Shown here: in pieces, positions 35,839 to 47,600 of the stretch
How the letters are laid out: every line of letters starts with the position of its first letter
Position numbering within the stretch: position 1 is the first letter of the stretch
Source of the DNA: Brasenia schreberi
Taxonomy: Eukaryota > Streptophyta > Magnoliopsida > Nymphaeales > Cabombaceae
Direction of reading: 5' to 3'
DNA length: 64,000 bases
NCBI GenBank assembly: GCA_036023115.1
Contig: JAYKKT010000089.1
Location: 13,903,001-13,967,000 of the forward strand
Translations under genes and position numbers: made by a program
The notes under the pieces: generated by a model
What the model was told of the DNA's origin: nothing
The model's database searches: none
Seen by the model: only the letters and a program-made list of their open reading frames with translations

Positions 35839-38035
35839 GAAGTTGATTATCTTATTTTATCTTTAATTGCTAAGGATGTGTTTGAAGTAAGAATATATTG
35901 GCACTTATAACCTGAGATATTGGAAGCTTAAGCTTACCTAAATGACTTGAGTGTGAAAAAGTATCATTTGACATAAAAGATATGTGTATACTATTAAGGA
36001 GAAACTAGTATGGATACCACAACTATTGACACAATGCAAGTATGGAACAATAATGATAATTAAAATTAGAGTATAATAGTTTAGATAAGGAGTTACGTAA
36101 GCTTTTATTCCTTTTCACCTAAGAGGATAGATATATATAGGAGGCTTAATCAAAGGTTAATGAATTATGGTCAAGCTCGTTATTTATTTTATTTATTATA
36201 TATATTTAATGATGTATGGTTGGTTGTAATTTATAGTGTTGAAACTTAATTTTAATATCTTATATACTTAAATATATATATAAGTATATATATACTTATA
36301 TATATAATGTAATTATTTGTCTTATAAACTTAAGTTAATACTAGCACAGAATCAACCTTGAAATCATAACCAAAACCACCCAAGAATCGCAACCGAAACC
36401 GGCCTTGAAACAACAACCTAGAACCAACCTTCAAACCTGAGGGGGTGGTTCCTTATGGATCCTGATTTCAACCAAACTGGAACAAGTGGTTTGGAACCGC
36501 ATGTCTAAAAAAATTGAATAAATTAAAAACTTGTAGAGTTAAAACTGTGACTAAGAGCAAAAGAAAGAGATTAATAAATTGATAAGTGTATGATAATATG
36601 AATATGTAAAATATTAATTATAAAGAAAGATAACAAAGAAATGCTTAGAAGGAAAGAGTTAGTGAAAGAGTAAATATAAAAGGAGAGAAATAAAAGATGA
36701 AGAATCAAGAATCAGTAACTCATGAGTTTGTACTTGTTGTTGAAATGAGTGAAGTAAGAGGACCTATTTATAGTAGTCCAGATTTTGAGAGTTTGCTTCT
36801 AACGTTCAAAATTCATACGAAGTGAGCACTATCGAATCTATTGAGCAACAATATTCATTCTAAAAATTTAAATTGCATTATTGAAATATATATTTTACTT
36901 TAAAATTTAATTTTTTTTGTGTCTCCAGCAGTCAACGGACTGCTTTTAATATAATTTATAATAGTATACTATATATTATATTATATTACATATACAGCTA
37001 GTATTATATTATATATAATATATAAATTTATAATGAAAAAGACTTTTTGGTAACCTGACAACCAGTCTTTTCAAGTAAGCCGTCAAGTTGACAGCCTCTT
37101 AATGGGACGGCTACAAGACCGCATTTGGTACCCGTTGATTTTCAAAAGTGTTGGGTTTGAGGTTGGGGGACGGTGGTCGGGAAAGGTTCTAGAGAGTTTG
37201 AAACTACCGGTTTTGGACCAGTAGTTTTAAACCAGAACCGGACTGACAGATCAAACCAAGCTGGGACCGCCACTTATCAGGTTGATCCCAAATCCGAACC
37301 GTAAACGAACCGGGGAGTTATGGTTCCAGAGCTAGTTCGACTGTCTCTGTAAGCGGTTCGGTTTGGTTCAAACCGATGGGCCGGTCATGTCTTGGAACCA
37401 CTAGGCTGGTTCAGTCCTAGGTTTTTGGTTTACCTAAAAGCGACTATGTCTACTCGAACCTAAATTTTGTGCCAAGTACCTGCCTTATTGCTTGTTACTG
37501 GTTCGAGCAACGACACGGTATGAGGCGTCTATTGTCCTAGCTCAAAATTCTTATAATTAAAAGTAGTTTTGATTAAAATCTTAAATTTAATTTCGATTTT
37601 TTTTAAGATTGATATATACACATATATGTGTGTGTGTGGGTGTGGGTGCATGCACGTACTTACGTACTTATATTTGTGTTTATATACATTCATATAGTTC
37701 GGATTGAGTAGGGATTTGGTATTATATAATGTATGTTGCCTCATTCATGCTCATAGGTGTTCAGGTTCTACCAAACCAAATCAAAGCGGGCAATTCCCAC
37801 CCTAACCAGTCGAAATCAGCCTGATCGCCATAGCTGGGGCCAACAATGTCAGGCCTATGAAGACAAAACCAAACCAAAAGCAGGCCTTTTCTACAGGTCA
37901 ACTACATGGATTTTTAGCCCACGAATTATTGGTGTTTGGCTTTTGTTGGAATTGTTCGCTTTCTAAAGCAAAACCAAACTTTTCCTCATCAAGTGAGATT
38001 AGCTACTTTGAAATCCGATGGTGTTTTTTCTAAGC
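35839..38035. other. AT-rich and CGGTTCGGTTTGG-rich repeat region
   Basis: AT-rich to 36340, then 36340-37440 is studded with GAACC/GGTTC motifs in both orientations (AACCGAAACCGGCC near 36390, GCGGTTCGGTTTGGTTC near 37355), resembling hAT MITE or retroelement termini. A TA palindrome lies at 36260-36306. A GTGTGTG stretch at 37625-37640 is microsatellite. No gene seen. Confidence 0.4.
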
Positions 38036-38039
38036 TGCT

Positions 38040-39030
38040 TTACCTCAAAAATATGATGATATTTGTCAATTTCACCATGATTTTTGAAGACTCGGGCACC
38101 ATAGATGATATCAGACTGCTCGCTTGGCCCTGGCCTCCTCTCCCTTGCCTCTTATGTCGACAACTGCTGGTTTTGATCTCTTTCTCTAGCTCTGATGTTA
38201 TCGCGCCCAGTGAATGGTGACTCCATTGTACTTTCACTAGCTTTATTGCTCGTGATCCTAGTTGTTCTTCATGATCTAGGATGGCGACCAAGTACTCATC
38301 ATAAGCTAGATCTTCTCATAGTTGCAATGATTCAGCTTCAATTATGTGCGATCGATCTCATATACATACATATTGTCTTAGCTATGATACATCAAATACA
38401 TCATATACTCCAAGTAGTGAAACAAGATAATTGCTGTGATACGTCTCCCACTCTCTTTGGAACCTTGTAAGATCCCACAAATTGAGGACTAAGTTTTCCT
38501 TTCTTTTTGAATTGAATTACTTCTAGAGTAGGAGACACCTTCAAAAACAGGGTCTCCAACAGAAAATTCTAGCTCACAAAGTCTCTTATCTACATAACTC
38601 TTTCGTCGATCTTAAGCCGTCTTAATGTGCTTCTTGATAAGATTCATGTTGTTAGAGGATTATTTGTAGCATTTTATGTCCTACTATAGGTTGATATTCA
38701 TTCCAACACTTTGTTTTTTCCATACAACCTTTCATAAGAGATCACATCTTAATACTAGCTTATTAACTTGATAGCTATTTTTGTATCTGCACTCAACTTG
38801 GTTGCCAAGGAGTATTGTGGGCTTTCTCAAGAATGAGAAGTAAAATGGGCATCTCTACTAGATGTGATTGTTTTTGGTATACCATGATCCTTTACCATAT
38901 GCTTGATGTAAGTCTACTAAATGTATTGAGTCCAAGAGTTCTCTCTATATGTAAAAATCGTGTCACCTTAGTCAATCTATCAATTTAAAACATGCTCCTT
39001 AGAAACGTTCCATCATAACATCATTTTCAC
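38040..39030 (-). mobile_element. Ty3/Gypsy integrase remnant
   Basis: On the minus strand, from high to low coordinates: DRLTKVTRFL (integrase core start, about 38960), SYERLYGK (about 38740; family PYEALYGR), RRKSYVDKR and LCELEFSVGDPVF, then VSPTLEVIQFKKKGKLSPQF (about 38485-38545; the GPY/F-type module of chromoviruses), and ILDHEEQLGSRAIKLVKVQ with WSHHSLGAITSELEKEI (38180-38290). The order and spacing match the 3' end of Gypsy pol. Frameshifts and stops abound. No LTR was identified in the flanks. Confidence 0.82.
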
Positions 39031-41040
39031 TAGCATGTTGTAAACACCTAAAATTTATAATTCTATCTAAGACACATTGATGGGTCAATCAACTCCGACG
39101 TATCCGATGAATAAAAAAAAAAGAAAACGACTCCGACGGCAGAATAAGGTGCGCCAGTTCTAGTTCAGGCTGCGAATCGGGTGAATTGTCTTTTCAAGTC
39201 TGTTTTCTAAGTATCGAGATAATATGAGCTCATACTTAAGCCCTTGATCCAAATAATTACATTGTCACATAGATAACAACATAAAACCTAGAAAGTTTGA
39301 CGATTATGTGGGGCACTTCTTGACTTAAAGTGCAGGCTCATACTTACATTTGAACAATTTGATCCTATTTTTTAATTCATAATTTTCAGAGTAATAATAG
39401 AGTCCACGTCATGCATTATGAAAAAGAGCAATTCACGTGGTTTTCAAAGAAGGCAATGACCTAATATAATGGTACAATCTAGTTTCATTTAGGAGTCTTG
39501 AGTATGGGAAATTCATGTTTTGCCTTTTGTAGTTCCAAACTTTCTCAATATAAAAGTTTTCATTTGTTTCATTTGACCTAACAGCCTTTTCCATATTAGC
39601 CAAGGTTGTATGTAGCATATGACTTCAGTAGTTTAAAACAGTGTTACAAATATCCTACAACTTACGGTACTGTGTTTACTTATATATAGATGTGTAATCG
39701 AGCTGAGTTGAGCCCAAGTATAAGCAATCTCCAGTTGACTCGCTAAGAAAATGCTGGGCTTGAGCTCAGTTGGCGAGATTTGTTCGAGCCATGCGCAAAC
39801 AAGATTGACTTGATTAAGCTCGATTGAGCTTGCTCCTTAGCCCAATTAAATATGAATTGATCCAACATAAAGCTTTTAGAATATAGACAAATTTTATCTT
39901 TATATTATAAAGCTCAGTTAGGCTCTCCAGTTGCTTGAGTCGAGTATTGGTGAGTTCAAGCTGAGTTAGAGCTCGAAAAGATAATATTGTAACGTCATAC
40001 TATATAGTACGTATAAGTTATGGTGCAATTCATTTGTCCAAGTATCGGTATACAATACTATTGTACAAACTTTCTAAACACTGGTTTAAATGACAAAACT
40101 AAGCCTTTCCCTAAACAAAATAGTTAAAAACTTGGGATTGATATTAAACATTTATAACTTGGTTTTATTAAAGTTAGTGGCACATTAGACACATGTTTAA
40201 ATTCCTCGATCGCCAAATTGCCGTCGTTTGGTTCCAATTGGCCAATTATGAAGTTGGATTGAGCTTTATAGGCTGGATACATTCGGATGTCGGTTTACCA
40301 AACAAGCCGCCCAAACATTATCAACTAGTTTAATTATATTGTTAATGCACTACTTACAAAACATGTTACCAAGAATATAACTATGGCTGGCAGTTTCAAG
40401 TTTTAGGTCGTGTTCATGTAGTGTCATATTGTATTTGTTAATTAAACAAGATGCCAAAGTCGGCTTTGTTGAAAATGATAGAAATTGTATGTTTTAAGAC
40501 TCCATAAATTCAATGCTCCGCATAAAATGTCACGGTTCAAAATTTGATATCTATCGATCAAGAATATGGAAATGTTGGCTTGTTGGTAAAGCAAGGACGT
40601 TTTTATAAACTTAATCTTAATATTTTCAAAAGGATGAAAATGACTTGTGTATGAAAAGTTTATTTTAGATTAGCAAAATGGGTACATTAAATTGGTAATT
40701 TAAGGATGGTTTTATAAAGGAGAGCAACATTAGATAGACCACTACCATGATATATAAAATATTATATACAAGTTATATAGATGTTGGAACGAGTCAGGGT
40801 TAATTGTTCTGATATTATGTACAAAATTTGATTTGTATCTAATTTTTTATGATTAGGTTAATATGAATACACACGATTTAAAAGTATCAATTTGAACATG
40901 ACCAAGAAGTGAAGGGATGGACTTAGAAAAAAAACCTTCAAAATGTTGATGATAGGAGTAGTAGTGATTGCTTTTAGTTTAAGGAAATGCAATTTGACAT
41001 CAGTAATCATGGTTTTCCTTGCTGGTGGGTGCCCCCTTTC
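39031..41040. other. Intergenic with GAGCTCG-type repeat at 39690-40000
   Basis: Around 39690-39980 the sequence is rich in GAGCTGAGTTGAGC and GAGCTCGA motifs, like the GC-core hAT MITEs of plants. The rest is AT-rich and featureless. Confidence 0.35.
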
Positions 41041-41042
41041 CC

Positions 41043-41243
41043 TTGTCAAGTTTTGGCCTTAGTGTGTCATCTGGGGAAGGTCTGCTTTGACCTTAAAGCA
41101 GGATCCGCATGAGAATGGGAATCCATTTCCTATGGGAATCCATTCCATACCCTTTGTCAAGTTTTCGCTCTACCATCATCTAGCGAAGGTTTGCTTTACT
41201 CTTAAATTTGGATTTCCATGAGAAAGGGAATCCATTTCATCCC
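41043..41243. repeat. 111-bp tandem duplication
   Basis: TTGTCAAGTTTTGGCC at 41043 and TTGTCAAGTTTTCGCTC at 41154 start two units. Both run through GAAGGTCTGCTTTGACC / GAAGGTTTGCTTTACTC to GGGAATCCATTTCCTATGGG / GGGAATCCATTTCATCCC. The units differ at roughly one base in five. Confidence 0.75.
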
Positions 41244-42185
41244 TTGATTGGTTTAGTACTTGCAGCCCCAGCCCAAATCGATCTTAATGGAGTGGAGAAT
41301 ACTCGGTTTTAGGGGTTCGTGGGGGCACAAACACACACACACACACACACACACACTTATAGCATGTATGTGCGTGAAAGATATTAAGTATTCAACATTT
41401 TTCAAATACATAGCATTAAAATCTTTCAATTATTTGAATTAAATTTATAAATGATGAGATTTAAATTAAAGATACTTTTAACTTCATAAGTCTTATGAAA
41501 AGGAGGTGGGTACAGGGCACCAAGTTGTAGTTCAGCAAGGGTTTCTAATATACTGCTCCGCTGCCATTCCAAGTCAAAAGTCAAGTTATTCCTAACATGG
41601 CAAGGGAATTTCATAAGACGAGTTCAAATGATGATCAACAGAAATGGTTCTAATGATTAAAAATGCATAGCCCACGGTTAGTCATGAGCTACATGAATAG
41701 CACAAGGTCTTACTGTAGGCCATCATCTGGACTTTTACTCACTCCAGAAAACAGTGTTCATTTAGTTAAAACATACTAACATAATTCAATGTAATTCGCT
41801 CTTGTGCTATTCATGTATGCAATATTTTAATTAAATGAGTATATCATGCTAGTTCTAGCTGCTTCCACCACTCAAGTTTTTTAAACAGTGTGCAATTCAA
41901 TGAACAAATACTGAATAGTAGGAAGTGCAGTATAAGACACGATTCTGAAAATCGACACAAACTCTACCCAAGAAGTCCATGCTCATGCTAACCCAAGCTA
42001 ACACGAAAATATTAGGTTGTGTTCGAATTCACCTAGTTTTGACACAGACAAATCTTCAAAGCAGTGCAGGGACCAACTACTCATATACAACATAACATTT
42101 ATGTATCTATGTTTTCATCATGCACTTTACGATGTGCATTGTATCATATCAATATGAAATGATATTTACAATAAAAGTTTCAATC
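41244..42185. other. Intergenic, no gene seen
   Basis: An (AC)n microsatellite lies at 41331-41356. Unique AT-rich sequence otherwise. Confidence 0.35.
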
Positions 42186-42189
42186 CAGT

Positions 42190-42300
42190 GTGTTCACTCA
42201 CCACCACTCTCCGATGCTTACTTGCAGGTGGCAACTTCGAATCCCTGGGGGGTGCATGCGTCTGTGTTAGGCTTCAACCTCAGAAGAAGGAGAAAAAGGT
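42190..42300 (+). mobile_element. SINE-like copy (sense)
   Basis: GATGCTTACTTGCAGGTGGC, a B-box-like AACTTCGAATCCCTGGGG and GGTGCATGCGTCTGTG parallel the copy at 51050-51160. The A-box region is weak. Confidence 0.5.
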
Positions 42301-43189
42301 TTCCGGATTCTCCAGAAAGCACTCTAGAAGTGGGATGCTGTTCTGTGATAACAATGGAAGTTCTATACGACTCGGTAAAATGTATAAGAGAATGGACTTT
42401 ACTGTAATTTTTGTTCGACAAGCCTCCTTCAATCAGCGGAATAAGGCTACATTCATTATTTTCCCAACGTTGCAAAGTGGAAGATATTTCACAAAAAACT
42501 ACCCTACTGCAAAAAGAGTTTGCTAAATAAGGGACTAAGATTGCCCTAGCCTCCTTCCTATGTGAATAAATTCGAGATTGTCAAATGCTATTTCATTCGG
42601 GGTACTTTTGTCCACCAGAGGCATATCAATTTGACAGCCAACAACCACGTCAGGAATTTTCTTTTATTCGAAGCGCTGGAATACCATGTTCCTGTCGCCA
42701 ATAGTAATGGCCGTTTAGGGGCACAGTTTATCCAGAGAAAATTTTGAATTTACTTATATGCCACTACCTTCCTAACAATGCGAGACCCTTCCAGCCATAC
42801 CGGATCCATACTAGTTGGATCCAGATAATCAAATCCAGATCCTGGTTCACATTAACATACATCAGGCTCTATTGATGAATCATCAGGTGTTGTTGCCTTC
42901 CTTATCGAAGCCATTAACAAGCACAAGTTTGAAGAAGAATTTGAGGTCGAGCGTGGTATGTTTCACTACCTTGATGTGTCATTTTCTTGGTTTTCAAGTG
43001 AAACAAGAGACATGATTTGTTCATGGAGTTAAATGCTAATATGAGGTAACATCGTGATGCAGTAATGGCTAGAAACCCATCTACTTAGTATAAAAGGACT
43101 TGGTTTTGGTAGGTTCAGCTAATATGAGGTAACTTTTCTACTCAATACAAATCCAGTTGCTAACCGGATCCTATGTTGCGTATTTGATT
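42301..43189. other. Intergenic, no gene seen
   Basis: No recognisable ORF; a GGATCCGG/TTGGATCCAGATAATC patch lies near 42800-42840. Confidence 0.3.
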
Positions 43190-43672
43190 CGGGTAACCGA
43201 TTTCATCTTCGGGTTTAGAACTCGGACAAAATCCGACCCATTTAGAGACAGAACGGGGGGCCTTCGGCGGGGCCCGCAGGTTGATGGTGACGTCATCTGT
43301 GGCGTGAGCACGGCGTCGCCCGCCTCTTGAAAAGGTTCTGCTCTCTCTGCGGGTCCCACTCGCTTCCAACTACTGGCCCCCACTTAACCGCCGAGGAACG
43401 GTGCCGTTGTTTACCCAAATGACGGTACTAACCCTACGCGCTAGTGAAAGGTTCCACGCTTTTGTCCTTTGACTTTTTAAAGAACGAAACAGCCCTCGTT
43501 TCCTTGCGGCCCTGGTTTCTGATTGACGGATTTCTCCCTGGGCTTTGGTGGTTAATGGATCGGATCACATATCCGCACAAACTTTCTGGGTCCGGTGGTC
43601 CATGTAGAGAGAGTTGCTCGTGGAACGCTGTTAATAGATTAAGCACGTGTTCAAGCGTTATGAATCCCGTCT
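43190..43672. other. GC-rich island of unknown nature
   Basis: Markedly GC-richer than its surroundings, with GGCGGGGCCCGC, a palindromic TGACGTCA bZIP-type site at 43288-43295, and short open frames on both strands (minus 43369-43160; plus 43444-43674) that match no family. It could be an orphan promoter/first exon, a captured fragment or a MITE core. Confidence 0.4.
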
Positions 43673-44384
43673 AAACAAAATAGGGAATTAATGGATGAAA
43701 TTTTGAATTATTCGATACTGCATCTTTTCCCTTAGATAGCACAGCAGCTAAAAAATATCGGCATTTTCGCGCACAACCATGGAAATGTAACATAAGTAAC
43801 TAAAGTGTAAATGTCACGGAGAATTTGCACTAGTGCAAAATATCAAACTCCAGAGAATATATATATGTATGTACGTATGTATGTATGTATGTATATGTGT
43901 GTGTGTGTGCACTGAGTGTGTGCATTATAAAGTAGATGTAAATACTTTTGTTTGTAAAGAAAAGGAGTACATTTCAAGAAACAATAATTTTCTCTCGAAG
44001 ATGCCATTCATATTAGAAGGTAAGCATTACAAATCAATATAAAACCAAAAAAACGCTTATCGCATTAAGTTTTCTGGGCAGTTATATGTACAATAATATC
44101 AGTGGCAACAAATATATATAAGAAATTTAATGGTAAACACTTCAAAAGAGAAAGAGAAAGAGATATAGGGATATAGGATTCTTTGGAGGGCAGACATGAC
44201 TTTACAAATTGTCAAGGCAAACAAAGCATTCTCTCACGTTGAGTGAGGTCAGGTATCTACATGAACTCAATATTCAGAGTGTACTCCAATTTTTTATAAA
44301 TACAGCAAGCCACGCTGGCAACGCACGATAAATTTTTATCAACTCTAGTTTCTAGAAGAATAAAGGGAGCCTAAAAACTTGCAA
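43673..44384. other. Spacer with GTAT microsatellite at 43861-43910
   Basis: Tetranucleotide GTAT followed by GT repeats; AT-rich flanks; no gene seen. Confidence 0.4.
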
Positions 44385-44392
44385 GTGGTCTC

Positions 44393-45361
44393 TAAGGGTG
44401 TGCATCAGTCGAACCGAAATAACTGAAAATAAATTTTTTAATTTGAAAACCGAACCCAAACCAATTTGTGTAAATGCCCGAGCCGAATTGAAATAAATAT
44501 ATACAGGTATGCATATGTATATATATATAAACATATACACCATATACATATATATATATATATGTATATGTATATCTACATACACATATATGTATATGCA
44601 TATACATATATACATACATATTTTTATTTATATATGTATATACATACGTATTATATTCTGTTATTCGGTTTATTCAGTTTTCAAACCTTGAAAACCAAAC
44701 CAATTTTTTTTCAAGGAAAAACTGAAACCGACTTGAATTTCACTAGAACCAAACCAAAATAGAAATTATGGTTCGGTTCGGTTATTCAGTTATACCCGAA
44801 GAATCCTCAGCCCCATATATAAATATATAAATATATACACATATTTATATGTACATGTATGTATATATGTATGTATTATATGTATTATATATAGGTATTT
44901 GTATGTATGTGTATATATGTGTTTGTATATATCTATATATATACACACTATACACACATATATATACACTGTATACACACACATATATATATGTGTGCAG
45001 ATGTATGTATGTATATAGGTATGTGTATGTATGCATATATGTATATATATTATATACATACATGTATATACATATGTACATATATAAACATATGTACCAT
45101 ATACACATATATGTATATGTATATATACATACACATATATGTATATGCATATATATGTAAATATATATATATATATATGCACATACATATTTACATATGT
45201 ATATACATATATATTATATTTAGTTATTCAATTTATTTGGTTTTCAAACCTTGAAAACTGAACAGAACCTAACAGATAAACTGAATTTTTTTAAAGGCAA
45301 TACTAAAACCGAATTGAAATAGAAATTTCGGTCAGTTATACCCAAATAATGCTCAGCCCTA
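44393..45361. mobile_element. hAT-type MITE with target-site duplication and internal expansion
   Basis: Ends TAAGGGTGTGCAT (44393) and ATGCTCAGCCCTA (to 45361) are inverted with 10 of 13 matches. The flanks are 8-bp near-duplicates GTGGTCTC (44385-44392) and GTAGTCTC (45362-45369), seven of eight identical. Subterminal CGAACCGAA and TTCGGTTCGGTTATTC blocks are typical of this class. The interior holds TA/CATA microsatellites, and the microsatellite-plus-right-arm module (TTCAAACCTTGAAAAC, then ...CTCAGCCC) appears twice, at about 44640-44815 and 45208-45361. Many Tyr/Ile/His open frames on both strands are microsatellite artefacts. Confidence 0.82.
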
Positions 45362-45369
45362 GTAGTCTC

Positions 45370-45640
45370 CATGATAATTTTAACGAAGCCTTCACGATTT
45401 CCTGTTTGCCATGACAATTTGCAACTTTTTATTTAGGGTGTCACTATTCACACCCCATTTGGACGCACACTCCCTCGTGTCTCTCATCTCTTGTGCTTAT
45501 TAATAGTATGCCGTCATTGCCACCACTGCATCCGTTGTCTATAAGTGCTTGATTCTCTCCCTCTTTGTTCTATTTTCTTTTGTTTTGTCATAATATAGGA
45601 GGCACTTTTTGTTGAAAGAAACCATAGGGCTACAAGTATA
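45370..45640. other. Spacer, no gene seen
   Basis: Unique-looking sequence between the MITE and the dispersed repeat. Confidence 0.3.
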
Positions 45641-46380
45641 AACAAGTAATATGCAACAAACAATAACTTCCTAACATCAATCAAAACCATAAATTCATTG
45701 AAATCTATAAGCAAACAATGTAAGAACCAAATAAAGTAAAACAAAAATCAATAAAGCAGTAAATGATTGAGTCATCCCCATAGACTTGTCTTAGAGAAAT
45801 CAATGCTCCACTATTAGGTACGCACAAATACCAATACCTTTTTCTAGGATAAAATAATCACCATAGATGAGAGCTCATACTTTGACTCAAGTTGTCTTTG
45901 ACCACGCCTTATGGCCTAACCGATTGGAGAGCATAATAGTCACCACAAGCACAACAACATGCAGACATAGGAGAGATGAGAAAGAGAGAGGACACAAAGA
46001 TGTTTTTGTTAATCATATAGATTAGGGAGTCCTAATAAGGTTTTATAATAATACCAACAAATCTCGGCTCCAAACAGTCACACCTCTTTGGGTCCTCTCC
46101 ATAACTATTTCATGTCTTTTCGTGAATGACTCATTTGACCATTAGATCAAAATTCTTTTATTTGAAAAGAATACCGAAGATAATTTTTGAGTTTGAACCT
46201 AAGCCTGACCCAACATACACGTGTGTAGTCATCCTTGTCCTCCTCAAGCTCTTTGAACTAATGAGTTACCATCTATATAAAAGATATACGATACTTTTAA
46301 CCATCAACATGGTACTAAAGAATGTTAATAGTATTCACATACATAAGTCCTTCACTTACATGTGACTTTCACGTTTATCA
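45641..46380. repeat. Copy B of the dispersed repeat seen at 30841-31440
   Basis: Shares AAGTTGTCTTTGACCACGCC, the AGAGATGAGAAAGAGAGAGG stretch, and GGTTTTATAATAATACCAA with copy A. It continues into a plus-strand 79-codon frame (46126-46365) that I do not recognise. Confidence 0.5.
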
Positions 46381-47600
46381 AAGATATATCATATTAAGCA
46401 TTTACGAGTATTGAACATGAATCAAATATAATTAATATCACATGGAACATTAAATCTAAGACTCTTCCCTTCTCCTCTTCTTCTCTCCCACTCATATCCC
46501 CACCCTCTTTTTCTCTGGTAACTTATCATACACTCTTGGAAGTGTTTAGAGGAAGACAAACAATTGTGTCTTTGATGGAACATCCAAACTTATTTTCTCT
46601 GTCTTCCTTATACTCAGGTATGAAAAATACTTTTTATTATATATGTCCTTTTTTATCAGGTTCTCGTAGAAGATTGGATGGTTGTATAATTATGGCTTGA
46701 GAAAGATCAAAATGCTCTTAAGAAAATCACATTTCATGGTCATGTTTATGGTTCTAAATAAAGAGTCATACGACCTCAATATGATGATGTTAACACTATC
46801 TTAAGAGATGATGTTGGTCTTCTATAATAGTATGATCAGGTTGGTCCTCTATAATAGTATGATCAGGTCTTTCCTTCATATGTTAAAGATTTTGATGTAC
46901 TACATGGTGATGATGATAATGCAAACTGTGATGATAATGAAGAGGGTGGCAAGGAAAACACTCCTCTACTTTTGAATTTACTTTCACGCTTTACATGTCG
47001 CATCACATATAAGGTGTGTCAGGATCAAGTAAATTGTAAAATAGTGTGGTTATTAATCAAGGTCAATCTTCTTAAGTTGAATATTATTATAATCAATGTG
47101 TATTGCTTGCATAATATGTTAAAAGTGACGATCACTGCTCATTCATGATATAAAACAGTTGTTATATAGAATATGATAGTGAAAGACTCTCAAACATAGA
47201 GGGAGATTGTCTATTGGTTTAGACTATATAAAGGGAGAGCTACTTTAGAAAGTGGTGGATCATGCACGGCTCACAACTTTTATTAGTTTTCATATGCTCT
47301 TAGATGAGATGATCGACACCCTTTATAATGTTCATAAAATCCTTGACCTTCGAATGGATAGACATGTAGTTGCTCGTGATGCTCACAACTTTTATTGAAT
47401 GATCATAGCCAAATATAAACAGTTTTCATATGCCCAAAGATGAGATGATTGTCACTCTTTGTAATGTTCATGAAATCCTTGACCTTTGAATGGATGGATA
47501 TCTAATTGCACTCATGCGTCACATGAAGGTGCAAAAGAAGAAAGTTATTTTACTAGCCTTATGAACATAAGTATCAAGGAGGTAAAGACACAAGCTATGA
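46381..47600. repeat. Degenerate retroelement-like sequence with internal duplications
   Basis: A perfect-length 27-bp tandem duplication (GTTGGTCTTCTATAATAGTA...) occupies 46813-46866. A second, ~110-bp direct duplication begins CTCACAACTTTTATT at 47270 and 47382 and includes TTCATAAAATCCTTGACCTT in both. Surrounding sequence has codon-like character but is full of stops. Class not determined. Confidence 0.5.

Noticed and set aside
42120..42526. Overlapping frames of 95 and 112 codons
   Set aside because: They cover a SINE-like copy and AT-rich flank; no recognisable protein family.
44352..45254. Overlapping frames of 60-132 codons rich in Tyr/Ile/His
   Set aside because: Products of CATA/TATA repeats inside a hAT MITE.
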